64,000 bases of DNA, taken from NCBI RefSeq assembly GCF_004796535.1, contig NZ_SPHY01000001.1:310001-374000 (forward strand), written 5' to 3'. Each line of letters starts with the position of its first letter. The first letter of the stretch is position 1. This DNA is from Sphingomonas flavalba (GTDB lineage: Bacteria; Pseudomonadota; Alphaproteobacteria; Sphingomonadales; Sphingomonadaceae). Made by a program: the position numbers and the translations under genes. Below are positions 7,458 through 16,355 of this stretch, in pieces. The notes under the pieces were generated by a model. The model was not told where the DNA came from, did no database searches, and was given only the letters and a program-made list of their open reading frames with translations.

Positions 7458-9044
7458 TTTATACCGGATACCGTCCTTGATGACGACGGCGACGTTGCGC
7501 ATCGCGCGGATGTCAGCCAGCGGATCCCCGGCGACGACGATGACGTCCGCCACCTTGCCGGCCTCGATCGTGCCGAGATCGGCCTGCCGGCCCAGCGCCT
7601 CGGCGCCGTTGCGGGTGGAGGCGATGATGCTCTGCATCGGCGTCATGCCCATCTGCACCATATATTCCATCTCCAGCGCATTGGGGTCGTCCTGCTGGAA
7701 GTTGAGGAACGAGGTGCTGTCGGTGCCCATCGAGAACTTGACGCCGGCCTTGATGAAGCGGCGCATGTTCTCGCGCGAGTTCTCCCGCGCCTTCAGCTGG
7801 TCGTTGAGCGACGGGCCGGACTGGCCGAACATCGCGCTCCTGGACGCGCGCGGCTGGTAGATCGCCAGGCCGCGATGGTCCGGATTGCGCTTGTTGTAGA
7901 GCATCCGGTCGCGGTAGGTCATCAGCGTGCGGTAGTCGTCCGGCGTCGACGACATGATGTAGTCGGTCTCGTTGAACCGGTTCGGATCGTCGGCGTGTTC
8001 CGCCCCCGCTACCCGCACGCGCAGCAGCGTGGCGACGATGACGTCGTTCTTCGCAAAGCCGTCGATCGTCTTTTCGTCAAGCAGGAAGCCGCCCTCGAAC
8101 GGGTGCTCCAGCGTGTCGATCTTGAATTTGAGAAGACGGTTGAAGCCTTCCGGGGTGGCATTGGCATGGACGTCGATCTTCTTGCCGGCGGCATGCCCCA
8201 TCTCGATGATCCGCTGAATCTGCGCGTCGGAGAAGTCGAGCGTCCCGTCGGCGCTGCCGCCGGAGATTTCGTCGGTCAGGTACAATTTCCAGTACGAGAA
8301 TTCCGGCCCCATCAGCGGCTGCAGATCCTTCTCGACATCGTCGACGACGAAATAGGCGAAATCGTTGCGGAGCCAGTCCATCGCTTCGGCGGGAGTCCGG
8401 TTCTTCTCGGTATAGGATTTGAAATGCTGCGGGCTCATGATCAGCGCGCCGCCCAGCTCGATGCGCGGTCCCGCGATCTCGCCCGCGTCGATCCGGCGCT
8501 TGACCGGCAACAGTTGCTTGGCCGGGCCGCTGGTCTGGCGCATCGTCGTCACGCCCTGCATCAGGTAGACGAACGCCTTCTTTTCCATGTTGGAGAAATT
8601 ATTCTGCCAGCGCGCCCGCAGCTCGTCGATCGGCAGGTCCGCCGCCGGCGCCGGGTAGAGCGGGTTGAGCTGGACGTGCTGGTTGGAGTTGATCAGGCCC
8701 GGCATCACCGTCATGCCGCGTGCGTCGAACCGGCGGGCATTGGCGGGAATGGCAACGCTGCCGTCCGGCCCCACCGCCTTGATCCGGCCGCCGTCGATCA
8801 GCACGGTATGGCCCGGCTTAGCCGCCGCCCCGGTCGCGTCGATCACCGTGCCGCCGACCAGGGCGATCGGCGTCTCCACCTTGTAAGGCGGCCGCTGCGG
8901 GCCGAACCAGCTTGCCGGCGGCTGGCCGGCAGCAGTCGCCGCGGCCGGCGGAGGCGTATCCTCCGCATGCGCCAGCGCCGGTACCGGCCCCAGCGCGCCA
9001 ACCGACAGCGCCAGTGCGATCAAATAGCGATCCAAGGTCATCAT
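7455..9044 (-). CDS. Secreted amidohydrolase-family metal-dependent hydrolase
   Basis: A 529-aa protein with a cleavable signal peptide (MMTLDRYLIALALSVGALG ... ALAHA), so periplasmic. It has the composite amidohydrolase fold: N-terminal beta-sandwich (ALVGGTVIDATG, GMTVMPGLINSNQHV), a TIM-barrel core with likely metal ligands in IDVHANATPEG and DTLEHPFEGG, Asp in SMGTDSTSFL, and the C-terminal EALGRQADLGTIEAGKVADV. The usual HxH at the start of the barrel reads NSNQHVQL here. Relatives include imidazolonepropionase-like proteins and Xaa-Pro dipeptidases; the substrate is unknown. The start has GGGGAGG just upstream, and a second ATG at 9041 is equally possible. The stop codon is part of the palindromic element downstream. 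The gene diverges from a dicarboxylate/amino-acid symporter. Confidence 0.85.
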   Translation of the reverse strand: MMTLDRYLIALALSVGALGPVPALAHAEDTPPPAAATAAGQPPASWFGPQRPPYKVETPIALVGGTVIDATGAAAKPGHTVLIDGGRIKAVGPDGSVAIPANARRFDARGMTVMPGLINSNQHVQLNPLYPAPAADLPIDELRARWQNNFSNMEKKAFVYLMQGVTTMRQTSGPAKQLLPVKRRIDAGEIAGPRIELGGALIMSPQHFKSYTEKNRTPAEAMDWLRNDFAYFVVDDVEKDLQPLMGPEFSYWKLYLTDEISGGSADGTLDFSDAQIQRIIEMGHAAGKKIDVHANATPEGFNRLLKFKIDTLEHPFEGGFLLDEKTIDGFAKNDVIVATLLRVRVAGAEHADDPNRFNETDYIMSSTPDDYRTLMTYRDRMLYNKRNPDHRGLAIYQPRASRSAMFGQSGPSLNDQLKARENSRENMRRFIKAGVKFSMGTDSTSFLNFQQDDPNALEMEYMVQMGMTPMQSIIASTRNGAEALGRQADLGTIEAGKVADVIVVAGDPLADIRAMRNVAVVIKDGIRYK

Positions 9045-9132
9045 GGCCTCCCCAAACCGGCGTTGCCGCCCGAATATCCACGCCCGAGGGGCGACGTCCC
9101 CGCCGCTTCCAGTTGCTATATCGAAGATGATA

Positions 9133-9146
9133 TATTGGATCCAATA
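9133..9146. promoter_or_regulatory. 14-bp perfect palindrome, candidate operator
   Basis: TATTGGATCCAATA is a perfect palindrome in a short AT-rich patch between the divergent amidohydrolase and symporter genes. It resembles GntR-family operators in form. No regulator gene is adjacent. The rest of the 9045-9322 interval holds no recognisable gene. Confidence 0.4.
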
Positions 9147-9322
9147 CTAATACAATCCGCCGATGTCGGCTACCGCACTGGTGCCGCCCAGGTGAACGGA
9201 TGTGAGGACCTCCAGCGGCCGATCGTCGCAACGGTGCGTTTTCATCATGGCGTTGATGGCGCCTCCTGCCCTAATGAAGCGGCACGGCACGCGAGAGGCC
9301 GGAGCAGAGAGGACCGTCGACG

Positions 9323-10654
9323 ATTTCCGCTATCGCCAGCGACACCGCCGCCCCGCCCGGCCGCCGGCCGCTGTACCGGCACCTGTATGTGCAGGTGCTG
9401 GCCGCGATCCTGCTCGGTACCGTCATCGGCCATTTCTGGCCGCACCTCGGCGAGGCGCTGAAGCCGGTCGGCGACGGCTTCATCAAGCTGGTCAAGATGA
9501 TCATCGCGCCGGTCATCTTCCTGACCGTGGCGACCGGCATCGCGGGCATGAAGGAAATGGCGTCGGTCGGCCGAGTGGCAGGCAAGGCCTTCGTCTATTT
9601 CCTCGTCTTTTCGACGCTGGCCCTGATCGTCGGGATGGTCGTCGCCAATGTCGTCCAGCCCGGCGCCGGGCTGAACATCGACCCGGCGACGCTCGACACC
9701 GACGCGGTCGCGACGTTCAGCGAGAAAGCGCACGAAGCGTCGCTGACCGCCTTCCTGCTCGACATCATCCCGACGACGGCGCTGTCGGCGCTGACCGACG
9801 GATCGATCCTGCAGGTGCTGCTGATCGCCATCCTGTTCGGCGTTTCGCTGTCGCTGGTCGGCGAGCCGGCAGCGCCGGTGCTCGACCTGCTGGAGCGGAC
9901 CGGGCTGGTCGTGTTCCGGCTGGTCGCGATCCTGATGGCGGCGGCGCCGATCGGCGCGCTCGGCGCCATCGCCTTCACCATCGGCCGCTACGGCCTTGGC
10001 GCGCTGGTCAACCTGGGCGCCCTGGTCGCGACATTCTATCTGACGTCGCTGCTGTTCGTGCTGGTCGTGCTCGGCGCCGTCGCGCGGCTGACCGGCTTTT
10101 CGATCCTCGCCCTCTGCCGCTACCTGAAGGCGGAGCTGTTGCTGGTCCTCGGCACGTCGTCGTCGGAAGCCGCGCTGCCCAGCCTGATCGACAAGATGCA
10201 GGCGGCGGGGTGCAGCAAGCCGGTGGTCGGGCTGGTCGTGCCGACCGGCTATTCGTTCAACCTCGACGGCACCAACATCTACATGTCGCTGGCAGCGCTG
10301 TTCATCGCCCAGGCGTGCAACGTCGATCTGTCGCTGGGCGATCAGATCGCGCTGCTGCTGGTCGCGATGATCAGTTCCAAGGGCGCCGCCGGGGTGACCG
10401 GCGCCGGCTTCATCACCCTGGCGGCGACGCTGTCGATCGTCCCGTCGGTGCCGGTCGCCGGCATGGCGCTGATCCTTGGGGTCGACCGGTTCATGAGCGA
10501 ATGCCGGTCGCTGACCAACTTCATCGGCAACGCGGTGGCGACGGTGGTCGTCGCCCGCTGGGAGGGCGCGCTGGACCGGGTGCAACTGGACCGCGCGCTG
10601 GCCGGGGCGCCGCAGCCGCTGGCCCGCCCGTCGATCGAACAGGACCCGGACTGA
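9323..10654 (+). CDS. dctA: Dicarboxylate/amino acid:cation symporter (DctA-like, DAACS family)
   Basis: An inner-membrane sodium- or proton-coupled symporter with about eight transmembrane segments and two re-entrant loops. Family motifs are visible: [34 protein letters not shown] (serine-rich hairpin), [21 protein letters not shown], and [18 protein letters not shown] (substrate-binding Asp/Arg). The best match is C4-dicarboxylate carrier DctA. The first usual start is GTG 9389, but family-like sequence ([18 protein letters not shown]) extends upstream to an ATT at 9323. That ATT is preceded by AGAGAGGA with a 9-nt spacer and would encode (M)[18 protein letters not shown]. The frame has no ATG, GTG or TTG between the upstream stop at 9275 and GTG 9389. 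I therefore place the start at 9323 with caution. Confidence 0.85.
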   Translation: MSAIASDTAAPPGRRPLYRHLYVQVLAAILLGTVIGHFWPHLGEALKPVGDGFIKLVKMIIAPVIFLTVATGIAGMKEMASVGRVAGKAFVYFLVFSTLALIVGMVVANVVQPGAGLNIDPATLDTDAVATFSEKAHEASLTAFLLDIIPTTALSALTDGSILQVLLIAILFGVSLSLVGEPAAPVLDLLERTGLVVFRLVAILMAAAPIGALGAIAFTIGRYGLGALVNLGALVATFYLTSLLFVLVVLGAVARLTGFSILALCRYLKAELLLVLGTSSSEAALPSLIDKMQAAGCSKPVVGLVVPTGYSFNLDGTNIYMSLAALFIAQACNVDLSLGDQIALLLVAMISSKGAAGVTGAGFITLAATLSIVPSVPVAGMALILGVDRFMSECRSLTNFIGNAVATVVVARWEGALDRVQLDRALAGAPQPLARPSIEQDPD

Positions 10655-10779
10655 GGGCGTTTCGGGCGACGGGCCGACGATTGGCTGCGATACATCGCCC
10701 AAACCCTGCTCAGGCCGTCTGGACCAGTGCCTATTCCCGCGTCTAGGAGGCAAGCGCGACCACAAGGAAGGATTTGCAC

Positions 10780-11055
10780 ATGAACAACGCCGATATCGCC
10801 GACACGCTTGCCGCCGGCCAGGGCCTTTCCAAGGCCGACGCGCGCAAGGCGGTCGACGCGGTTTTCGCCGCGATCGCCGATGCCGCCGCCCGGGGCGAGG
10901 AAGTCTCCCTCAACGGTTTCGGCAAGTTCAAGATCAAGGACAGCCCCGCGCGCGAAGGCCGCAACCCGGCGACCGGCGCGACCATCCAGATCGCAGCGTC
11001 GAAGAAGCTGTCCTTCACCGCCGCCAAGGCGGTCAAGGACCGGCTGAACGGCTGA
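10780..11055 (+). CDS. hup: HU-family DNA-binding protein
   Basis: A 91-aa histone-like nucleoid protein. It starts MNNADIADTLAAG, with helices followed by SLNGFGKFKIKDSPAREGRN (the HU/IHF signature and beta-arm) and PATGATIQIAASKKLSF. The ATG at 10780 has AAGGAAGG nine bases upstream; an in-frame TTG two codons earlier is rejected. HU proteins bind and bend DNA without sequence specificity. The next gene starts 3 bp after its stop, so the two are probably co-transcribed. Confidence 0.94.
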   Translation: MNNADIADTLAAGQGLSKADARKAVDAVFAAIADAAARGEEVSLNGFGKFKIKDSPAREGRNPATGATIQIAASKKLSFTAAKAVKDRLNG

Positions 11056-11058
11056 GCC

Positions 11059-11538
11059 GTGAGCCTGGCGTCCGTCCGGGCCTTCTTTGCGGAGAAGGCC
11101 CCCGACATCGCCATCATCGCCCAGGCGGCGAGCACGGCCACCGTGGCCGAAGCCGCCGCCACGCTGGGCGTCGCCCCGGCCCGGATCGCCAAGACATTGT
11201 CGATCCGGGTCGACGGGCAGCCGATGCTGGTCGTCACCCGCGGCGATTCGCGGCTCGACAACCGCAAGACCAAGGCAGCGTTCGGCGACCGCCCGCGCAT
11301 GCTGGGCGCCGAAGAGGTCGAGACACTGACCGGCCATCCGCCGGGCGGCGTCTGCCCGTTCGGGCTGGCGACGGCGATCCCCGTCTACTGCGACGTATCG
11401 CTGCAGGCATTCGACACCGTCTACCCGGCGGCGGGAACGCGCACCGCCTCCGTCTGCATTGCCCCGGAACGGATGGTCGCGCTGACCGGCGCCGCTTGGG
11501 TCGACATCTGCACCATCCCCGAGCCCGAAAACGGGTAG
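11059..11538 (+). CDS. YbaK/EbsC-family aminoacyl-tRNA deacylase
   Basis: A 159-aa single-domain protein of the YbaK/ProX (prolyl-tRNA editing) family, which hydrolyses mischarged aminoacyl-tRNAs such as Cys- or Ala-tRNA(Pro). Family features are VAEAAATLGVAPARIAKTLSI with the conserved Lys, LVVTRGDSRLDNRKTKAAFG, and the GHPPGGVCPFGLA loop with GxxPFG and Cys. The GTG start at 11059 is 3 bp after the hup stop. Its exact tRNA specificity cannot be told from the sequence. Confidence 0.88.
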   Translation: MSLASVRAFFAEKAPDIAIIAQAASTATVAEAAATLGVAPARIAKTLSIRVDGQPMLVVTRGDSRLDNRKTKAAFGDRPRMLGAEEVETLTGHPPGGVCPFGLATAIPVYCDVSLQAFDTVYPAAGTRTASVCIAPERMVALTGAAWVDICTIPEPENG

Positions 11539-11601
11539 CGCCTGCCGCTACGCCGCCGCGCATGCGAGGATGGCGTGGGAGAGCCCGGTTGTGCCGGCGC
11601 C

Positions 11602-12396
11602 CTATTCCGCTTCGGTGAAATCGAACTGGACGATCTTGGTCGGCGTCGCCCGGCAATAGATCGGCAGGGTGCGCGGCCCGTCCGGATAAGTGCCGGTCAG
11701 CACCGCGCCGAACCGCCAGCCGCCGTTGCCCGGCTCCAGCGAGGTCAGCCTGTCGTAGGACAGGCGGGTGCCGCCGGTCGCGCCAATCTGGCGCGCCGCT
11801 TCGTTCAGGCATGTCTGGATCGACGGCCGCGACGCGGTCGGCAACGGCGACAGGTCGGCGGTGATCACCGCCGGCGGGCCGGGCGGGAAACTGGCGGGCA
11901 CCTGCGGTTCTGGCGTCGCCGCAGTAGTCTGGTCCGCCTTCTTTTTGTTGGCGTTGCTGGCGAGCAGGGCAAGCAGGCCGCCGGCGACGGCAACACCGGC
12001 GATGATCGCACCGGTGCTCGGCCCCTTGTCGCGGTCGGCACCCGGATCGGGGCGTGGATAGTGCCCGCTGCCGGTATAGCGGCCATAGGCGAATTCGGCG
12101 CGGCAGCCGCGATCGACCCAGATCGCCTGGCGGTCATAGCCCCAGCTCCGCCCTTCGGTGCAGGTGCCGCCGAGACGGCGGATCAACTGGACGCGGTTGC
12201 CGGTATCGGCGACGCAGCGCTGCCGCCGGTTCTTGCGCGATTCGCAGCGCAGCGTCTGGGCATAGTCACTCGCCGGCGGCCGGATGTGCGACCGGTCCGG
12301 ATAAGGCGCCGGCCGGGTCTGCGCGGCGAGCGGCGCCGGCGCCGAACCGGCCAGCAAGGCGGCGATCGCCAACGCGGCCGCGGGTGAATCTGTCAT
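11602..12396 (-). CDS. Exported DUF3011-like protein
   Basis: A 264-aa protein with a signal peptide (LAIAALLAGSAPAPLAAQ). Residues of about 45-105 show the Cys-rich pattern of DUF3011: TLRCESRKNRRQRC, NRVQLIRRLGGTCTEGRSWG and IWVDRGCRAEFAYG. A transmembrane segment (GAIIAGVAVAGGLLALLAS) followed by NKKK lies near residue 125. The C-terminal domain has two more cysteines (IQTCLNEAARQIGA, LPIYCRATPTK) and ends DFTEAE. It is probably an envelope protein with a periplasmic Cys domain. The ATG at 12396 is preferred over one 24 codons upstream because it starts the signal peptide. The function is unknown. It is convergent with the deacylase gene, with 63 bp between the stops. Confidence 0.75.
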   Translation of the reverse strand: MTDSPAAALAIAALLAGSAPAPLAAQTRPAPYPDRSHIRPPASDYAQTLRCESRKNRRQRCVADTGNRVQLIRRLGGTCTEGRSWGYDRQAIWVDRGCRAEFAYGRYTGSGHYPRPDPGADRDKGPSTGAIIAGVAVAGGLLALLASNANKKKADQTTAATPEPQVPASFPPGPPAVITADLSPLPTASRPSIQTCLNEAARQIGATGGTRLSYDRLTSLEPGNGGWRFGAVLTGTYPDGPRTLPIYCRATPTKIVQFDFTEAE

Positions 12397-12555
12397 CCCC
12401 TGTCTCCCCCCTCCCCACGCGACGGACGGCAAAATCCTTGTACTTTCAAGTCGTGTAGGCCATCGCAACGCCGGTGCGCCGCCAGTCTACCGGCGCGCGC
12501 GGAAACGACAAAACGAAATCGAATTCACGACGGACGGAAAGGACGAAGGGGGATC

Positions 12556-14049
12556 ATGGCGACGGAGCAGGAGCCGCTGACGCTTCCGGCGGAGGCGATG
12601 CGCGCGCTCGGCTATCGCGTGGTCGACATGCTGATCGACCATCGCGCCGGGCTGGCCGACAAGCCGGTCGGGCGCAAGGCGGGGCGCGCAACGCTGGAGG
12701 CGCTGCTGCGCGAGCCGGTGCCGGAGCGGCCGGGCGACCCGGCGGCGCTGCTCGACCGGCTGGAGCGCGATGTGCTTCCCAACATGCTGCACGTCGACCA
12801 TCCACGCTTCTTCGCCTTCGTACCCGGCGCCAGCAACTTCGTCAGCGTGATGGCGGAAACGCTGTCCGCCGGCCTCAACTGCTTTGCCGGCACCTGGTAT
12901 GCCGGGTCCGGCCCGGCGCAGGTCGAGCTGGTGGTGATCGACTGGCTGCGCGCGCTTTGCGGCTTGCCGGAGGGCGCGGGCGGCCTGTTCGTCAGCGGCG
13001 GATCGATGGCGAACCTGACCGCGCTGGCGGTGGCGCGCAGCGCGATCCTTGCCGACCGCACCGACGGCGCCGTCGCCTATACCAGCGACCAGACCCATTC
13101 GTCGGTCGCGCGGGCACTGCGCGTGCTTGGCCTGACCGACGACCGCATCCGCATCCTGCCGAGCGACGAGCAGTTCCGCCTGCCGGTCGACCGGCTTCAA
13201 CAGGCGATCGCCGCCGATCGTGCCGCCGGGCGCAAACCGTTCTGCGTGATCGCCAATGCGGGCACCACCAACACCGGCGCGATCGATCCGCTGCCGGCGC
13301 TGGCCGCACTGTGCCGGGCGCAGGGCATGTGGTTGCACGCCGACGGCGCCTATGGCGCGCCGGCGGTGCTGACCGAGAGCGGCCGCACCCTGCTCACCGG
13401 GCTGGGCGGCGTCGATTCGCTGTCGCTCGACCCGCATAAATGGCTGTTCCAGCCGTTCGAGACCGGCTGCGTGCTGGTGCGCGACCGAACCCTGCTGCGC
13501 GACACCTTCCAGGTGATGCCGGAATATCTGCGCGACACGCTGGGCACAGCGGAGGAAGTGAATTTCGGCAATTACGGCATCCAGTTGACCCGTGGCTTCC
13601 GCGCGCTGAAGCTCTGGCTGTCGCTCCAAACGTTCGGGCTGGACGCGTTCCGCACCGCGATCGCGCGCGGCATCGCACTCGCCGAGCTGGCGGAGGCGGT
13701 GCTGCGCGCCGGCGACCCGGCCTGGCAGGTGGCGACTCCGGCGCAGATCGGCGTCACTACCTTCCGCTACCGCCCGGCCGGGATGGCCGACGCGGCGGTC
13801 GACGCGCTGCAGGGCCGGATCGTCGAGGCGCTGATGGCGGAAGGGCGGGCGCTGGTCACGTCGACGGTGCTGAACGGGCGTTCGGTGCTGCGGCTGTGCA
13901 CGATCAACCCGCGGACGAGCGACGCCGACATTCGCGATACGGTGGCTGACCTGGCCCGCATCGGCGCCGCGCTGGCGGCCGAGGCGGCCGGGGACGCGCC
14001 CGCCGTCCACCCGGCCGACCCGCATTCAGCCGCGATCGGCGGCGCCTGA
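12556..14049 (+). CDS. PLP-dependent group II amino-acid decarboxylase
   Basis: A 497-aa pyridoxal-5'-phosphate enzyme of the aromatic-L-amino-acid/glutamate decarboxylase group. Motifs in order are MLHVDHPRFFAFVPGASNF, GLFVSGGSMANLTAL (phosphate binding), YTSDQTHSSVARALRVLG, NAGTTNTGAIDPL, WLHADGAYG (Asp to the pyridine N) and SLDPHKWLFQPFE with the Schiff-base Lys. The best match is to bacterial tryptophan/DOPA-type decarboxylases; the substrate is not determined. The start at 12556 has GGAAAGGACGAAGGGGG upstream. The 3' end overlaps the convergent LysR gene by 24 bp. Confidence 0.88.
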   Translation: MATEQEPLTLPAEAMRALGYRVVDMLIDHRAGLADKPVGRKAGRATLEALLREPVPERPGDPAALLDRLERDVLPNMLHVDHPRFFAFVPGASNFVSVMAETLSAGLNCFAGTWYAGSGPAQVELVVIDWLRALCGLPEGAGGLFVSGGSMANLTALAVARSAILADRTDGAVAYTSDQTHSSVARALRVLGLTDDRIRILPSDEQFRLPVDRLQQAIAADRAAGRKPFCVIANAGTTNTGAIDPLPALAALCRAQGMWLHADGAYGAPAVLTESGRTLLTGLGGVDSLSLDPHKWLFQPFETGCVLVRDRTLLRDTFQVMPEYLRDTLGTAEEVNFGNYGIQLTRGFRALKLWLSLQTFGLDAFRTAIARGIALAELAEAVLRAGDPAWQVATPAQIGVTTFRYRPAGMADAAVDALQGRIVEALMAEGRALVTSTVLNGRSVLRLCTINPRTSDADIRDTVADLARIGAALAAEAAGDAPAVHPADPHSAAIGGA

Positions 14050-14979
14050 GGCCGGCGGATCGAGCCGGACGCGCCGCCGCTCCTCTGCACAGGCGACGGC
14101 AAGGAAGTCGAGCAGCGTGCGGACGGACGGCAGCAGGCCGCGCCGCGACGGGAACACCGCGTGGATGATTCCGGCGGGCGGGCGCCAGTCGGGCAGGACA
14201 TGGACCAGCCGACCGGCCGCGACATCGCGCCAGATCATCATCGTCGGTAGCTGGACGACGCCGATGCCGGCGACCGCCGCTTCGCGCAGCATCGCCATAT
14301 CGTCCGTCACCAGCCGCGGCGTATGAGGGACGGCGGCCGTCTGCCCGTCGGCGCGTTCGAGCTGCCACTGATGGGTACCGCGCGGCGCCGACAGCGACAG
14401 GCTGGGCAGGCCCGGCAGGTCCGCCGGCGAGCGCGGCGGCACGGCGAGCAGCGTCGGGCTGGCGACCAGGCACTGGGTGCTGCTGTCCAGCCGGCGCATG
14501 ACCAGATCGCTCGGCGGGATCGGCGGGAAGCGGACACGGATAGCCATGTCGAACCCTTCCGCGATCAGGTCGACGCGGCGATTGGTGCTTCCAAGGTGAA
14601 GCTCCACCGCCGGGTGGTGGGCCATGAACCGCGCGAACAGCGCGGCGAACTGGAAATCGAGCAGCGCCATCGGACAACTGACCCGGACCACCCCGCGCGG
14701 TTCCGCCCGCAGTTCGGCGACGATCTGCTCGGCCGCCTCCGCCTCGACCAGCATCGCGACGCAGCGCTCGTAATATTCACGCCCGACCTCCGTCACCGAG
14801 AAGCGCCGCGACGAGCGGTTGAGCAGCCGCACCCCAAGCCGCGCCTCCAGTTGGGCAACGCGGCGGCTGAGCTTCGACTTCTGCAGCCCGATCGCCCGCC
14901 CAGCCGCCGCGAAGCCGCCGTGATCGACGACCTGGACGAAATAATAGAGGTCGTTCAGATCCTGCATCGTCCTGTTCAT
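14026..14979 (-). CDS. LysR-family transcriptional regulator
   Basis: A regulator of about 317 aa with an N-terminal helix-turn-helix (DLNDLYYFVQVVDHGGFAAA, then LQKSKLSRRVAQLEARLG) and a type 2 periplasmic-binding-like effector domain (GVVRVSCPMALLDFQFA). It diverges from a pirin gene with about 100 bp between the starts, the usual LysR arrangement, so it probably controls the pirin gene. Possible starts are 15003, 14979 and 14967; MQDLNDLYYF at 14967 would be the shortest, so the first 12 residues are uncertain. The C-terminal coding region overlaps the end of the decarboxylase gene. Confidence 0.9.
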   Translation of the reverse strand: MNRTMQDLNDLYYFVQVVDHGGFAAAGRAIGLQKSKLSRRVAQLEARLGVRLLNRSSRRFSVTEVGREYYERCVAMLVEAEAAEQIVAELRAEPRGVVRVSCPMALLDFQFAALFARFMAHHPAVELHLGSTNRRVDLIAEGFDMAIRVRFPPIPPSDLVMRRLDSSTQCLVASPTLLAVPPRSPADLPGLPSLSLSAPRGTHQWQLERADGQTAAVPHTPRLVTDDMAMLREAAVAGIGVVQLPTMMIWRDVAAGRLVHVLPDWRPPAGIIHAVFPSRRGLLPSVRTLLDFLAVACAEERRRVRLDPPASGAADRG

Positions 14980-15080
14980 AGGACGCAGGGTCCGCCATCT
15001 CAATCTTTCCGATTGTTCGTCCTGCGTTTATCTCTGCTGGCGAAGGGGTGACGGCAACCCGCCACCCCAGGAGACAAACG

Positions 15081-15947
15081 ATGACCAGGAAGATTCTCGG
15101 CCGCTACGGCAATACCCCCGGCCACTGGGTCGGCGACGGCTTCCCCGTCCGCTCGCTGTTTTCGTACAACATGCTGGGCGCGCATATCAGCCCGTTCCTG
15201 CTGCTCGATTATGCCGGGCCGCATGTGTTCGAGCCGACGGAGGCGCGGCGCGGCGTCGGCCAGCATCCGCACCGGGGCTTCGAGACGGTGACCATCGTCT
15301 ATGACGGCGAGGTCGAGCACCGCGATTCCGCCGGCAATGGCGGCATCATCGGGCCGGGCGACGTCCAGTGGATGACGGCGGCGGGCGGCATCCTGCACGA
15401 GGAATATCACTCGGCCGCCTTTGCCAGGACCGGCGGGCCGTTCCGCATGGTGCAGCTGTGGGTCAACCTGCCGGCGAAGGACAAGATGACGCCGGGTGCC
15501 TATCAGGCGATCACCGCGGCGGACATCCCGACCGTCACCCTGCCCGGCGGCGCCGGGACGGCGCGGATCATCGCCGGCACGTTCGGCGATGCGCGGGGGC
15601 CGGCGCGGACCTTCACGCCAATCAACGTCTGGGACGTGCGGCTGAACCGCGACGCCGACGTGACGCTCGACCTGCCGGAAGGCCACACCGCGATGCTGGT
15701 CGTGCTTGGCGGCCACGTCACGGTCAACGGCACCCAGGCGGCGAGCGAAGCGGAAGTCGTGCTGCTCGACCGGACCGGCGGCGGCGTGGCCGTCCACGCC
15801 GACGGCGACGCCAAGCTGCTGGTGCTGACCGGCGAGCCGATCGACGAGCCGATTGTCGGCTACGGCCCGTTCGTGATGAACAGCGAGGCGGAGATCCGCC
15901 AGGCGATCGACGACTTCAACGCCGGTCGCTTCGCCGTCGCCGCCTGA
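15081..15947 (+). CDS. Pirin-family bicupin protein
   Basis: A 288-aa pirin/quercetinase-type bicupin. The N-terminal cupin holds the metal ligands in QHPHRGFETVTIVYDGEV and GGILHEEYHS (three His and one Glu expected). The second cupin domain follows (FTPINVWDVRL to VLTGEPIDEP). The motif GYGPFVMNSEAEIRQAIDDF near the end is characteristic. Bacterial pirins are oxygen-dependent quercetinases or redox-related proteins; the role here is inferred only as part of a LysR-pirin pair. The start at 15081 has CAGGAGA eight bases upstream. A strong intrinsic terminator follows. Confidence 0.92.
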   Translation: MTRKILGRYGNTPGHWVGDGFPVRSLFSYNMLGAHISPFLLLDYAGPHVFEPTEARRGVGQHPHRGFETVTIVYDGEVEHRDSAGNGGIIGPGDVQWMTAAGGILHEEYHSAAFARTGGPFRMVQLWVNLPAKDKMTPGAYQAITAADIPTVTLPGGAGTARIIAGTFGDARGPARTFTPINVWDVRLNRDADVTLDLPEGHTAMLVVLGGHVTVNGTQAASEAEVVLLDRTGGGVAVHADGDAKLLVLTGEPIDEPIVGYGPFVMNSEAEIRQAIDDFNAGRFAVAA

Positions 15948-15952
15948 CCCGG

Positions 15953-15988
15953 TGCGGCCCGGTCCTTCGGGATCGGGCCGCATTTTTT
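15953..15988 (+). terminator. Rho-independent terminator after the pirin gene
   Basis: The hairpin has arms TGCGGCCCG and CGGGCCGCA around a loop containing CCTTCGGG, followed directly by six T residues. It begins 5 bp after the pirin stop codon. Confidence 0.88.
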
Positions 15989-16029
15989 CGAGCCCGACCC
16001 ACCACCGGGCGAGGCGGCGAAGATGCACG

Positions 16030-16047
16030 TTGTCGAATACCTGTAAC
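16030..16047 (+). promoter_or_regulatory. Weak candidate Pho box upstream of the alkaline phosphatase
   Basis: TTGTCGA-ATAC-CTGTAAC has two half-sites with the 11-bp period of the PhoB box (CTGTCAT-N4-CTGTCAT), but each half has two mismatches. It lies about 310 bp before the phosphatase start and could drive a transcript that includes the unexplained open frame at 16101-16355. Low confidence. Confidence 0.25.
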
Positions 16048-16100
16048 ATCGCGAAGGCAGGCGGAAGCGAAGCGAAAGGAATAGCAGCGGGCGCGATGTC

Positions 16101-16355
16101 GTGAAGAACTACCCGACCGGCACCTCGAACACGATGGCGGCGGTGATCTATGGTGGGCGGCCGGGCGAAAGCCGGACGCCGTTCAGCGCCGCCGCCTGCC
16201 ACCACCATTGGTATGACTCCGGCGTTTCGGCCGACGACGGCAGTTTCGACCGGGGCTATGCGGGCCGAGCCGACGCCGGCTTGACCGGCGACCGATCCCA
16301 CCATCGCCGGCCCGGCGGGCCGACTGAACATATCGTTGCCAACAGGAGAAACCGG
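16101..16355 (+). other. Unexplained open frame before the alkaline phosphatase
   Basis: The gap between the pirin terminator and the phosphatase start holds 85 codons open in the phosphatase frame, beginning with GTG. The translation (KNYPTGTSNTMAAV ... CHHHWYDSGVSADDGSFDRG) matches nothing I recognise. It has no good Shine-Dalgarno site and weaker third-position GC bias than real genes nearby. It could be a gene remnant or non-coding leader. Confidence 0.25.
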
